Origin: Lentisphaeria bacterium
Lineage (GTDB): Bacteria; Verrucomicrobiota; Lentisphaeria; Victivallales; UBA1829
Direction of reading: 5' to 3'
DNA: 47,253 bases
Assembly: GCA_017456495.1 (NCBI GenBank)
Contig: JAFTJI010000166.1
Span: 1-47,253, forward strand
Numbering within the stretch: the first letter of the stretch is position 1; each line of letters opens with the position of its first letter. The notes beneath the pieces were generated by a model that searched no databases, was not told where the DNA came from, and saw only the letters and a program-made list of their open reading frames with translations. The position numbers and the translations under genes are program-made. Shown one piece after another: positions 34,698 to 43,429 of the stretch.

Positions 34698-34822
34698 CCT
34701 TTCTTTTCGTTAAAAAAAGTTGTCCGTAATTTGAAAAACGGCTCTGTGCCGAGTTTCTCCGAATCTGTATCTGTACAGTTTTCTTCTGTGTAACCTCCTT
34801 CTGCTGCTTTATCTACTGCAAT
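34698..34822 (-). other. Intergenic spacer inside the secreted-protein operon
   Basis: 125 bases without a gene. On the minus strand it holds an AAGGAGG (a perfect ribosome-binding-site sequence) with no ATG, GTG or TTG at a usable distance. It also holds a weak stem CGGC-ACAGA-GCCG before TTTTT. This could be a remnant of a lost small gene or a weak attenuator. Confidence 0.3.
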
Positions 34823-36238
34823 TTATTTTATTTTGAGCTTTTGACCGATGATTTTCCAATTTTCAGCGAATGCCTGATTCATGATTCTTCTTGCTTTCAG
34901 ACGCGCCTCTGTTGAAAAATCTGCCCGAAGTATTTCCCGAGCCTCTTCCCGGGCTGATCTGATATTCTGATTGAGCTTCTGTTCCAAAGCTGAACGTTCC
35001 TGATCAGTCAGAATTTTTCTTTTTGCGGCATGAGCTTTATAAACCGCAGCACTGAAATCCTGGTTCAACAGCACATCCGGAAGTTGATCGACTGTCAGTG
35101 GAATGGGAATAAACAAAGTATAATCCGGATTGCCGACAGCAGCAAACATAAGACTCAAATCTGCGGGAAATTCCCGGTCAATGGAAAAGGTCGCTGCTGA
35201 AACAGTCCGGCTGGCACAGGGGACTGCTGCTTTGGGATTCTCCGGGATCCGGCTGACTCTGGCAGCCTTCGCCATCTGTTCAACAGTAACAGGACGGTTA
35301 TAACTTCTGCCATGATCAAAAAGTTCCCGTATGACAGCAAATTCCCGGCTGCGGCTGTGAAGGACTCCGGCAGCAGATTTCCTGGAATACCGCAGCATTG
35401 ACGGCAGGCTCCAGGTATTTGCCCGGAGAACACCCCCGGATTCATATTTCTCCACACCGGAATGTCCGGCATCATTTTCAATCACAAATGCACAATTTCT
35501 GTCTGCAATAAGCCAGATAGAACCTGTATTCGCATGAGCATATACACCTTCCTTCAGCATGGCAATAAGCATTGTCAATGCCTCATCGGCAGTTTTACAG
35601 TTTTCCAGAATGATCCGCGCCATCAGGGTCGTGTCCATTCCATAAAATCTGGAGAAACTGCTGGGATCACCGCTGTTCATCGAGATCGCCACACCAACGG
35701 AATTCATCCCCATCGTAACGTCCATCCAGCCGATATCGGACAAACCGATATAACCATATTTTCCCGGAACATTCCGATGAACAACAACGCTTTTTCTGAG
35801 ATTTGTATCGCGGTTCTTATGCAGTAAAACCTGATTTTCTGCTGCAAGATCAGGGAGGACCGCCCAACTGGTACATTCATGCCCGCCTGCAAGCATTGCT
35901 TTCTGATCCAGCGGATAGAACGTCCTTTTCAGGTATGTCCCCCGCGGCCATCCGAGCCCTTTGTCGTATGCTTCATATTCGCCCGGAAGATAGGGCGCAA
36001 ATTTTTGAAACATGTTGATATAATTTTGAAAATATGCAGCCGTTTCCTCTTCAGACAAACCCTTCCTCTTCATGGTAAAAACCGGTGTGGGACGGGCTAT
36101 TTTTTTCCAGTATTTCTGTGCATAATCTTCCGCACTGACTTCCGGGGCTCCCGGGGCAGATGTCAGACGGGTCATCTGGCATCCGCAACTCAGGAAGATG
36201 ATCGCAGAACAAAGAAAAAACTGAATGAACCTGATCAT
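34823..36238 (-). CDS. C45-type autoproteolytic Ntn-hydrolase, predicted lipoprotein
   Basis: A 471-residue exported protein. The N-terminus has a hydrophobic stretch ending LSCGC, a probable though not textbook lipobox, so it is likely membrane-anchored. The core resembles peptidase C45 / acyl-CoA:6-aminopenicillanate acyltransferase and choloylglycine-hydrolase relatives. ECTSWAV has the candidate nucleophile C122, which would become N-terminal after self-cleavage, followed by HKNRD (142-144). Ntn-hydrolases of this type cleave or form linear amide bonds. GGGGA lies just upstream of the ATG. It follows the pseudopilin-like gene by 12 bases. The substrate could be an N-acyl group or peptide; it is not readable from sequence. 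Confidence 0.75.
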   Translation of the reverse strand: MIRFIQFFLCSAIIFLSCGCQMTRLTSAPGAPEVSAEDYAQKYWKKIARPTPVFTMKRKGLSEEETAAYFQNYINMFQKFAPYLPGEYEAYDKGLGWPRGTYLKRTFYPLDQKAMLAGGHECTSWAVLPDLAAENQVLLHKNRDTNLRKSVVVHRNVPGKYGYIGLSDIGWMDVTMGMNSVGVAISMNSGDPSSFSRFYGMDTTLMARIILENCKTADEALTMLIAMLKEGVYAHANTGSIWLIADRNCAFVIENDAGHSGVEKYESGGVLRANTWSLPSMLRYSRKSAAGVLHSRSREFAVIRELFDHGRSYNRPVTVEQMAKAARVSRIPENPKAAVPCASRTVSAATFSIDREFPADLSLMFAAVGNPDYTLFIPIPLTVDQLPDVLLNQDFSAAVYKAHAAKRKILTDQERSALEQKLNQNIRSAREEAREILRADFSTEARLKARRIMNQAFAENWKIIGQKLKIK

Positions 36239-36250
36239 ATTTTCCCCATT

Positions 36251-37018
36251 TTATTTCCAGCCATTTTCTTTATTGGACAAAGGATTGTACTTGGAATAAA
36301 CATCTTTGTATACGGCAGCAGCCTGTTCATTGGCAACTTTGTACATATACTTCGGTTTACTGACTTCCACATGACCGTCAACACAAACAAAGTTTGCCGA
36401 ATTTCCGCCATTATGCCGGAAGTCTGTATAATTGTGATTATCACCGCGTTCTACATCAAAGAAATAGTTGGAACGCCCGGACTGGTGCATTTCACTGTCG
36501 TGGAAATGATAATAGTGTGCAGGACGCTTCAATGCCGTAACTTTATGAAAAACCCACTTTGTCGTATCAGTACCATCCATCCCCTGTCCGCAAACCTGCT
36601 GACACATTGCATAGCTGCTTGCTTTGTAAGTATAAGGATTTGCGGTAATACCGGCTCTGCCTGTATCACTGCGGCTTGGACAACCGTTAATACTCTTTCC
36701 ACTTGTCCAAGTTTCATACTTGGCACCAACAAAGGTAGGAATATAAGTATAAGCCGTCAAAAAGTTGTTTACGGCTCCGTTTCTGCCGGGTGCGACCTCA
36801 CAGTGCATACGCGGCATAAAATAGTCATCATATTCCTGTGAGTAACTTTGAGCAGCCATGCTGAACTGCTTCAAGTTGTTGATACAACCGGAAGAACGCC
36901 CCTTTTCTCTTGCATTGTTCAGTGCCGGCAATAACATTCCGGCAAGGATCGCAATTATTGCAATAACAACCAGCAACTCGATCAGCGTAAAACATCTTTT
37001 CACTTCTGTTACATTCAT
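36251..37018 (-). CDS. Pseudopilin-like protein with N-terminal methylation motif
   Basis: A 255-residue protein of the large PVC-type family with a type IV pilin-like N-terminus. [19 protein letters not shown] follows a short basic leader (MNVTEVKR), so PilD-type cleavage would be before F10, with Cys rather than Gly at -1. After the membrane helix comes [15 protein letters not shown]. The C-terminus has the family-type ending ([19 protein letters not shown]), close to the H-X9-DG domain but with 11 residues between H and DG. These proteins often accompany secreted hydrolases. The start was set by AGGAGG ahead of 37018. It is 25 bases downstream of the Gfo/Idh gene. Confidence 0.88.
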   Translation of the reverse strand: MNVTEVKRCFTLIELLVVIAIIAILAGMLLPALNNAREKGRSSGCINNLKQFSMAAQSYSQEYDDYFMPRMHCEVAPGRNGAVNNFLTAYTYIPTFVGAKYETWTSGKSINGCPSRSDTGRAGITANPYTYKASSYAMCQQVCGQGMDGTDTTKWVFHKVTALKRPAHYYHFHDSEMHQSGRSNYFFDVERGDNHNYTDFRHNGGNSANFVCVDGHVEVSKPKYMYKVANEQAAAVYKDVYSKYNPLSNKENGWK

Positions 37019-37043
37019 GTTGAATCCTCCTGTCAAAGGGTTG

Positions 37044-38333
37044 TTATTCCATGAAAGAAGAAAGATCCTGTACTCCGCCGTTCACAATGGAGTTATAGAC
37101 AGCATCGCCGATGGAGATCGCACGCAGTCCGTCGACAGACTTTGCGAGAATGTCATACTTTCTGTCGGGATCTTCTCCGAGGAAAATATCTTCCAGAATC
37201 TTGGGGTCGCCGCCGCCATGACCGCCGCCGCCCTGGGGAACGTGGATCCGTTCACGGCCTTCAAAAATCGGATAGTAATCAATGTACTGGTGTCCGCCTT
37301 CATGGTAATCGGAAATAATGCTGCGCCCGACTCCGCCGAACTCTGTTGTTTCCAGACGTCCGTGGGTTCCGTTGATGGCAAGACGGTATCCTTCGTAAGG
37401 TGTGGAGAAGTTTGCAGAGTAGTTCAGCAAAGCTCCGTTTTTGTATCTGACATTTGCAACGATGGTGTCATGAATATTGATCTCTTCATCAAAAATACAC
37501 ATATCCGGGGTGTAGTTGGTGAACAGTTTCTTCACGGTCTGGAACGCCGCGAGGTGATCGTCAATAATGGAATGATCTTTGTTGCGGGTCGAGAAACGTC
37601 TCTGGTAAGCACAATTTTTCTTTTCCGGACAGCCGGTGCAGTGTCTGCCGTTCTTCTTGGAGGGATTGAAAACGCCGTTGGGACCATAATGGTTCAGGGC
37701 TCCGAAAGCATGAACTTCCATTGGAATACCGTCGATCCACCAGTTCACAAGGTCAAAGTGATGGCTTGCTTTGTGGATGGAGAGACTTCCGGAATTTTCG
37801 CGCATACGGTTCCAGCGGTTGAAGTAGCTTGCGCCGTGATGAATATCAATATACCAGTTCAAGTCGACATGGGTGACACGACCGATTTTTCCGGCGAGAA
37901 CCATCTCTTTGAGTTTGGTATGAACGGGGTTGTAACGGTAGTTGAATGTACAGATGACTTTTCCTTTGGAGTTCTTTTCTGCTTCACGGATCTCAAGAGC
38001 ATCTGCTGTATTGGTGGTCATGGGCTTTTCGCAGATCACATCCAGACCATGTTTCAGACCTTCCACCACATAGTGCTTGTGAGCGCAGTCCATGCAGACA
38101 ACGATCAACGCATCCGGCTTTTGTTCTTCCAGCATTTTTTCAAATTCATCTGCCATGTAGGTGGGAACATCCTTTGCTGCGGGAACTGCATCTCTGCAAA
38201 CATCAAACCGCAGAGGGTCAATGTCCAGCATGCCGACAAGTTCGGCAGAATCTGCAAAGGATTCGAACATGGGACGGATGTACATAAAAATTGCACGCAT
38301 AGAAACACCGCAGACAGCGTATCTCTTCTTCAT
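37044..38333 (-). CDS. Gfo/Idh/MocA-family oxidoreductase with cysteine-rich insert
   Basis: NAD(P)-dependent dehydrogenase, probably acting on a sugar or sugar derivative in the cytoplasm; 429 residues. It has an N-terminal Rossmann domain. The usual GxGxxG is altered to GVSMRA. The family lysine motif EKP is at 102-104, followed by the C-terminal alpha/beta domain ([26 protein letters not shown]). A segment with [10 protein letters not shown] at about 240 adds four closely spaced cysteines, possibly for metal. First gene of the operon that includes the pseudopilin, C45 hydrolase and LamG genes. Confidence 0.85.
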   Translation of the reverse strand: MKKRYAVCGVSMRAIFMYIRPMFESFADSAELVGMLDIDPLRFDVCRDAVPAAKDVPTYMADEFEKMLEEQKPDALIVVCMDCAHKHYVVEGLKHGLDVICEKPMTTNTADALEIREAEKNSKGKVICTFNYRYNPVHTKLKEMVLAGKIGRVTHVDLNWYIDIHHGASYFNRWNRMRENSGSLSIHKASHHFDLVNWWIDGIPMEVHAFGALNHYGPNGVFNPSKKNGRHCTGCPEKKNCAYQRRFSTRNKDHSIIDDHLAAFQTVKKLFTNYTPDMCIFDEEINIHDTIVANVRYKNGALLNYSANFSTPYEGYRLAINGTHGRLETTEFGGVGRSIISDYHEGGHQYIDYYPIFEGRERIHVPQGGGGHGGGDPKILEDIFLGEDPDRKYDILAKSVDGLRAISIGDAVYNSIVNGGVQDLSSFME

Positions 38334-38400
38334 TTTTGGATTTCTCCTCTGTTTTTTTTGCTTTATTTTGTTGCAAAATCGTTATAGCTATTATTTGATT

Positions 38401-38429
38401 AATTTAGCACAATTTTCTGCAAAATGCAA
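38401..38429 (-). promoter_or_regulatory. Possible promoter of the Gfo/Idh-led operon
   Basis: Minus strand: -35 TTGCAT (38424-38429), 17-base spacer, -10 TAAATT (38401-38406). The -10 is weak. The surrounding repeat of TTTGCA/TTTTGCA (also at 38371 as GTTGCAAAATC) might be a regulator site. Confidence 0.35.
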
Positions 38430-38556
38430 ATAAAACAGAAAGATATTATGTTTTTTTTCAAGGGGAGTTTTTATATCGTACAGAAAAAAACTTTTTCTCA
38501 AGAGGTAATTTCAAAACATTTTAAGTTTCCGCAAGAGAACAGAATGATGAAAAGGG

Positions 38557-38597
38557 AGAAAAAACGCCCCACTGGCGAGCCGTTTCACCAATGGGGC
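38557..38597 (-). terminator. Terminator of the NTF2-like secreted protein gene
   Basis: Minus strand: GCCCCATTGG, loop, CCAGTGGGGC then GTTTTTTCTC, 26 bases after the stop. A GAGGTAATTTCAAAA at 38502-38516, matching the end of the interspersed repeat, lies just beyond it. Confidence 0.85.
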
Positions 38598-38622
38598 AAT
38601 CTGCACTCTTTCAGTATTCTCT

Positions 38623-39183
38623 TTACTTCTTAATATCCATCTTCATGGATTTGATCAGCCATTTTCCGTTTTGCTTGACCAATCTATAGGTAGCGGTAAC
38701 AGTTGCTCCGGAAGTCGGCTCCAGATAAGAGGCTGCAGCTTCAGCGTTATTTCCTTTGATTACGCACTTTTTGAAACTCAAACTCTTTACCCCGAGAGCA
38801 GCCTGATCCATTAGATACTTCAGACTATTTTTTCCGGACTGCAAAGAATGTTTTTTATCGGAATCTTTCATTGCCCGAATCTGCTTGCGCTGATCTGCCG
38901 TAAGAGTTGCTCCCTGTATTCGGAGAGCGGCTTCCATAAAAGTTTCCAAATTATCCGTTTCCATCATGATTTTTATATTTTGATGAACCCTGATCAAATC
39001 ATTGCGCCCTATTTTCTTTCCCAGAACACTTACAGTAAAGTCTTTTGTCAGATAATTTAATGCTCTGATATCCATAGCTGCATCTGCTGTACGATACGCT
39101 CTGATCACCTCTTTTACGGCTGATTCTGAAGCAAAAACCGCTGTTGAGATGAAAAGAGCCGCCAATAAAAATAATTTTTTCAT
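38623..39183 (-). CDS. Small exported protein, SnoaL/NTF2-like (DUF4440-like)
   Basis: A 186-residue protein with a good signal peptide (MKKLFLLAALFISTAVFA, cut before SES). The rest resembles the SnoaL/NTF2-like fold in order of elements. It has an N-terminal helix with AYRTADAAMDIRALNYLTKDFTV, a helical middle with many lysines, and closing strands TVTATYRLVKQNGKWLIKSM. The last motif (VKxNGKWxI) is typical of that group. No catalytic residues can be named. It stands alone with its own promoter and terminator. Confidence 0.7.
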   Translation of the reverse strand: MKKLFLLAALFISTAVFASESAVKEVIRAYRTADAAMDIRALNYLTKDFTVSVLGKKIGRNDLIRVHQNIKIMMETDNLETFMEAALRIQGATLTADQRKQIRAMKDSDKKHSLQSGKNSLKYLMDQAALGVKSLSFKKCVIKGNNAEAAASYLEPTSGATVTATYRLVKQNGKWLIKSMKMDIKK

Positions 39184-39219
39184 AACCGTATTTCCTCTCT
39201 GTTGTTAAGGTTACAAGAT

Positions 39220-39247
39220 AATATATATGAGGATATTAACATTTCAA
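39220..39247 (-). promoter_or_regulatory. Promoter of the NTF2-like gene
   Basis: Minus strand: -35 TTGAAA (39242-39247), 16-base spacer, -10 TATATT (39220-39225), 37 bases before the ATG. Confidence 0.55.
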
Positions 39248-39456
39248 GAGCTTATGATCATTTTCCGGTATAAACACAGAAATGTTTTCAACAAAAAACG
39301 GATTTTTTCAAAAAAAATAAAAATTTTATAAATTGGTTGAAATATTCGTAAAATGCCCCCGTATCATTTAACGAAATCAATTATTTTGAAAATTGAAATT
39401 ATTTTTTCAGTAAAACAAAAAAGTAAAACGGTAAAAATTTATTCAGGAGATCAACC

Positions 39457-41793
39457 ATGCTGAAAGAAATTCTTGAAAACAATAAATTCACAGATCACGC
39501 GCTTCAAGCTCTGGAAATCGCACAGGCAATCGCTGCAGATATGAAAAGCGAAACTGTTCTCAGTTGGCACATTCTGGCTGCAATCACTCACTTGGTTCCG
39601 GAAGTGACAACCGAACTGCTTGGAAAAAATATTCCTGATCTGATCAAAGTTCTGAAGATCAACTGGGAACCTTACTTCAATCAGAGAATCAAGGTCAAGT
39701 TTTCCGATGAACTTTCAGCCCTGCTGATTGATACTACAGAAGAAGCCCCCCTCACCTTCATCAAAAGTTTCTTTCCGGATAAAGTTCTCAGTCCGGTTGA
39801 TCTTGCATTCATCGTCCTGAAAGAACCCAGCGACGGTGTTACCGCTATTCTTGCTGAATACAACATCACCAACGATTACAATGAACTCAGCGAAACACTT
39901 TGCAATAATTATCTCTCTTGCTGTGAAAAATATTCCGGAGTTTCTCCGAAAGAAAGACTGAAAAAATGTATTGAAATGGGAAAACGTTTTTCCGATTATA
40001 TGAACGCTCACCTTATCGGTCAGGAAAAGGCTGTCGAAGCTGTGACTTCTTCTCTGGTCAATTTCTGGTACAAAGGAAATCAGCAGAAACCTTTGCCGAT
40101 CCTGCTGCTTTCCCAGGCAGGCGGCGGAAAAAGTTTCTTTGCCCGGACCATGCAGGAAGCATTCGTAAACCTGGGACTTCAGAAAGATTCTTACTCTGCT
40201 CTGGACATCAGCTGTCTCACCCACAATGAGGCAACAGATTGCGAACTGCTCGGATCAGATAAATCCTATAAATGCGCACGCCCCGGTCTGATTTATGAAT
40301 CCAGTCAGAAAAATCGCCGCGGGATCATGGTCTTTGAAAACATCCAGTTCGGCTGCGACAGCGCAAGACGGATCCTCAGCGCACTGACCAAAAATGATGC
40401 TTATGACAAATTCTTCCAGAAAAACATCCGTTTGCCGTTCAACATTCTGGTATTCACCTTGTCTTTGACAGACAATCAGCATGATCTTCTTATGAAAAAC
40501 GGAACAGATTCCCTGGATGTCCAGGATCTGATAAAACTGCTCGACGATCAGAACGATAAACAAATCGACCTTTCTCTGCTCGCCGCCATGCAGGATTTCA
40601 TTTTCCTGAATGAGCTGAAAAAAGAAGATCTGGAAAATATGATCCGGAAAGAGTTCTATGCCCTGGAAGAAAGTTTGCAGAAAGAATATCAGATCGCGCT
40701 GAGTGCACCCGGAAAAAATGATTTCTATGCGCTCCTGATGCAGACCACTCCGCACCAGTTTTCCCCGAAGGAACTCTCTATGGTCATCAAAAAAGAGTTC
40801 AACCGGATCAATAAGGCTGTCGTCAGATTCCCGGGAATCGAAAAGATTGAAGTCCACTGCGATCCTCTTCCCGTCTACCCTCACGATATTACACGGCGTA
40901 CCGTCCGCGGCGATTATCTGACTTTCACGGTGGAAGAAGAACACCGGGGAGACTCCTGCATCATTTCCTATAAGAATCTCAAATATACCACTCAAAGCAA
41001 TATCGAGTGCGGAACTTACAGAATCGAACGTCCGAAAAATCTGAGTCTCTCCGACATCGTCGGTCTGGATTCCCAGATTGCAGAACTGCAGGATGCTTTG
41101 GACTACATCACAGGAAAATATGGTGATTCCACACTCCCGCCCCCGGCTCTCGGATATATTTTGGAAGGTCCTCCGGGAACCGGAAAAACTGCAACGATCG
41201 CAGCTCTGGCAAGTCAGGCTGATGTGCCGGTATTCTTTGCAAACAGCGCAGTTTTTGCCGATGCAAAAAAAATTGACGATCTCTTTTCCAAAGCAAAAAA
41301 AATGGCACCGGCAATCGTTGTCATGGATGAATTGAACTCCATCGGCAGAGCAGATCAGTCCTGGCGCGTGGACGCGATCAATACCCTGCTCTCCCACATG
41401 GACGGTATGGAAGAATCCGCAAAACTCCTTGTTCTCGGTTCAACAAACTACGTCAATCAAATCGAAATCGCACTTCGCCGTCCCGGAAGATTCACCCGTA
41501 TCGTCCACATCGGCGTGCCGGATAACGATGCCCGCTCACTCTATGTCAGAAAGTTCGAACAGAAATACGCTTTTGCACTGGAAGAAAAGGACCGTGAAGA
41601 GTTCGTCGCACTGACAGACGGCAAAACCATTGCTGTGATCAAAAGCGTTCTTGAACACGCACTCCGCACTAGTGTCAGAACAGAAAAGAAACTGGATTTT
41701 GCCCTCCTGAAAGTGTCTTTCGAACACATTATCAGTCATGACAGCAAAAATTCTGCAAACACAATTGGATTTAATGGAGCAAACGCAAGATGA
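39457..41793 (+). CDS. AAA+ protein: Clp-N-like domain, degenerate AAA module, classical AAA module
   Basis: A 778-residue two-ring-type ATPase. Residues 8-about 90 (FTDHALQALEIAQ ... LSWHILAAI) resemble the Clp N-terminal repeat domain. The first AAA module has Walker A QAGGGKS (220-226), but its Walker B reads MVFENI (E294-N295) where DE is expected, so hydrolysis there is doubtful. The second module (about 530-760) is of the FtsH/Cdc48 classical type: GPPGTGKT (571-578), MDEL (D624-E625), and a second-region-of-homology RRPGRF arginine finger. No protease or tripeptide (IGF/L) ClpP-binding loop was seen. CAGGAG precedes the ATG. It overlaps the next gene by four bases, so the products probably work together. 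Likely a remodelling or unfolding machine; target unknown. Confidence 0.82.
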   Translation: MLKEILENNKFTDHALQALEIAQAIAADMKSETVLSWHILAAITHLVPEVTTELLGKNIPDLIKVLKINWEPYFNQRIKVKFSDELSALLIDTTEEAPLTFIKSFFPDKVLSPVDLAFIVLKEPSDGVTAILAEYNITNDYNELSETLCNNYLSCCEKYSGVSPKERLKKCIEMGKRFSDYMNAHLIGQEKAVEAVTSSLVNFWYKGNQQKPLPILLLSQAGGGKSFFARTMQEAFVNLGLQKDSYSALDISCLTHNEATDCELLGSDKSYKCARPGLIYESSQKNRRGIMVFENIQFGCDSARRILSALTKNDAYDKFFQKNIRLPFNILVFTLSLTDNQHDLLMKNGTDSLDVQDLIKLLDDQNDKQIDLSLLAAMQDFIFLNELKKEDLENMIRKEFYALEESLQKEYQIALSAPGKNDFYALLMQTTPHQFSPKELSMVIKKEFNRINKAVVRFPGIEKIEVHCDPLPVYPHDITRRTVRGDYLTFTVEEEHRGDSCIISYKNLKYTTQSNIECGTYRIERPKNLSLSDIVGLDSQIAELQDALDYITGKYGDSTLPPPALGYILEGPPGTGKTATIAALASQADVPVFFANSAVFADAKKIDDLFSKAKKMAPAIVVMDELNSIGRADQSWRVDAINTLLSHMDGMEESAKLLVLGSTNYVNQIEIALRRPGRFTRIVHIGVPDNDARSLYVRKFEQKYAFALEEKDREEFVALTDGKTIAVIKSVLEHALRTSVRTEKKLDFALLKVSFEHIISHDSKNSANTIGFNGANAR

Positions 41794-42767
41794 AACACCC
41801 GGAATATACACCTATGAAATTTAATATCAGCACAGACACACTGAAAATCTGTGAAGGACTCGCCGACTTCTACATTTCCGTGACATATAACGATATAAAA
41901 AAAGTGAAACATCCGAGACTCTTTATCCGTCAGCATGACAACAAAGGAGTTCTGCGCCTGAATTTCTGGGACTACTTTCCGGTTAATATCCCGAAGAAAT
42001 TTGCAGGCAAACTGAAAAGCTGCAGTAAAGCAGATCTCATTATTTCTTCTGATGACGGTTCCGAAAACCGGAATGAGGTCGTTCCGGTTTCTCATGTGCT
42101 GAATTTTCCGGATCTGTATGATTTGATCAAAAATCAGAAAAAAGCAGAAGCTGAGAATGCTCCTGCAAATCCCGGGGGTATTCGTTTAAACATAAATATG
42201 GATGATCATGATGAGAACAAGCAAATAAAACAACAAGACTTTTTTTGTCGGGAAACGCTGATTGAATGGGGAGAACAGAATAATTTCCTTCCAATGGAAA
42301 TAAAAGTACATGAAGATTTCCATCTCTGTGCCCTGACTGACGGAAAATCAAAATTTTATCTCTATGTTCTTTTTGAACATTCCGGTACATGGCTGGCAGA
42401 TGAAGAAGAATTTAATGGTAAGCCGCCGTTCTATTTCTCTGAAAACAACCACGTCATTTCTCCATTGTTCGCCGCAAAAAAAGCAGCAGCATACCTGCAG
42501 AGTAAAACGAACCTGGAAATCAAGCCGATCGTCCTGTTCAGCGACTCTGCTGAAATAATCCACGAGAAGGATATGCAGAAAATCTGGGCTTTGGAGCCGC
42601 TGCAGGTATGTTCCTGCAACAAAGATTACGACTCTTCCCTGGTGAGAAAACTGGATGATCACATGAACAGCATGCAGGAAAAAGATCCGGTGTTCACCGA
42701 AGAACAGGTTCATCTTCTTTGCGAAGCATTCAAAACGATCGACCCGGACGAATTGGCAATGCTATGA
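41790..42767 (+). CDS. Unrecognised partner of the AAA+ protein, possible NERD-like C-terminal domain
   Basis: A 325-residue soluble protein starting in an ATGA overlap with the AAA+ gene. The first about 115 residues are mixed alpha/beta with no recognised motif; a charged linker with NMDDHDENKQ follows. Residues about 150-290 recall the NERD (nuclease-related) domain in order of elements. They contain FYLYVLFEHSGTW, a proline-aromatic turn, VISPLFAAKKAAAYLQ, and IKPIVLFSDSAEI. The E-x-K pair of nuclease-like folds is not kept (FEHSG instead). It may be an adaptor or substrate-recognition protein for the ATPase. Function not assigned. Confidence 0.7.
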   Translation: MKHPEYTPMKFNISTDTLKICEGLADFYISVTYNDIKKVKHPRLFIRQHDNKGVLRLNFWDYFPVNIPKKFAGKLKSCSKADLIISSDDGSENRNEVVPVSHVLNFPDLYDLIKNQKKAEAENAPANPGGIRLNINMDDHDENKQIKQQDFFCRETLIEWGEQNNFLPMEIKVHEDFHLCALTDGKSKFYLYVLFEHSGTWLADEEEFNGKPPFYFSENNHVISPLFAAKKAAAYLQSKTNLEIKPIVLFSDSAEIIHEKDMQKIWALEPLQVCSCNKDYDSSLVRKLDDHMNSMQEKDPVFTEEQVHLLCEAFKTIDPDELAML

Positions 42768-42809
42768 AAAAAGCAGGTCTCTTCGAACAAAAAATATTCT
42801 CCCCCAACA

Positions 42810-42850
42810 ACAGCGGTGATCCCTTTACAGGGATTGCCGCTGTTTTTTTT
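42810..42850 (+). terminator. Terminator of the AAA+/partner operon
   Basis: ACAGCGGTGATCCCT, loop TTAC, AGGGATTGCCGCTGT: a 15-bp stem with two wobble pairs, followed by TTTTTTT. Among the strongest terminators in the window. Confidence 0.93.
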
Positions 42851-43187
42851 ACCGGAAGTTAAAAGATCATAAAACAAATCATTTTATCAACCTGCAGCAA
42901 AATCGGCAACTGCTCATTTGATAAAATTTCCCGCCGTTTTCAGCTATATTTCACTATCCTTATGAAAGAAAATTTCCCTCTGCATCATCGGAAAAACAAC
43001 GTGAATTGAGGAGCCTTTTACGGAACAACAGATCCAAAAAATTTCCAATTTCATATCAGATATTTTATTCCGTTTCTCCGTTGATGTAACTGAGAATTTC
43101 CTCTGTCACATCCTGCCCGCCTGTAAATCTGTATATCACTACTGTCCGTTAAAATTACCGGAGTTAATTGGAATTGTCGGGACTTGT
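42851..43187. other. AT-rich gap leading into a transposase remnant
   Basis: No convincing gene. On the plus strand the frame stays open from 43005 into the remnant at 43188. Its product up to there (rich in F, I and C) has no start with a ribosome-binding site and no recognised domain. It may be decayed transposase N-terminus or unrelated sequence. Confidence 0.4.
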
Positions 43188-43292
43188 TATATATTAAAAA
43201 CGACCAAATCCTTATGGAAACAATTTCTGACTTTGCTGTTTACTCAAATTTCCGGCAAGGATTCTTTGCGTGAAATTGCAAACGCAATAATA
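43188..43292 (+). pseudogene. Remnant of an IS4-type transposase N-terminal domain
   Basis: About 35 codons read LKTTKSLWKQFLTLLFTQIS followed by GKDSLREIANAI. They match the pattern of the DUF4372 domain that opens many IS4-family transposases (L.tW.QFl.LLf.QlSg..SLREi...l). Nothing downstream resembles the catalytic DDE domain. The frame continues only into low-quality sequence with a 12-base tandem duplication (AATAAAGCCAAC twice). No terminal inverted repeats were found. Confidence 0.65.
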
Positions 43293-43382
43293 AAGCCAAC
43301 AATAAAGCCAACAGTTGCCCTGCGAGCCGTATTTTCACCTTGTCCAGCTATTATTCATCTTCCGTGTATAAATAATTTTTCG

Positions 43383-43425
43383 CTCTGCACTGGCTTATTT
43401 TGCAGTACCAGTGCAGAGTCTTTTT
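43383..43425. terminator. Hairpin at the 3' end of the dynamin-like gene
   Basis: CTCTGCACTGG, 14-base loop, CCAGTGCAGAG: a perfect 11-bp stem. The T tract (TCTTTTTATT) is on the plus side, so it terminates plus-strand transcripts best. For the minus-strand dynamin gene, whose stop is 12 bases away, it would be a hairpin without a T run. Confidence 0.65.
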
Positions 43426-43429
43426 ATTA

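Noticed and set aside
36858-38387. 509-codon frame antisense to the Gfo/Idh gene
   Set aside because: Shadow frame without recognisable domains.
42764-42862. A 32-codon frame starting in an ATGA overlap with the AAA+ partner gene
   Set aside because: Most of it is the strong terminator stem at 42810-42850; the peptide has no recognisable features.
43257-43311. Short tandem repeat AATAAAGCCAAC as a CRISPR-like array
   Set aside because: Only two head-to-tail 12-base units with no spacers.
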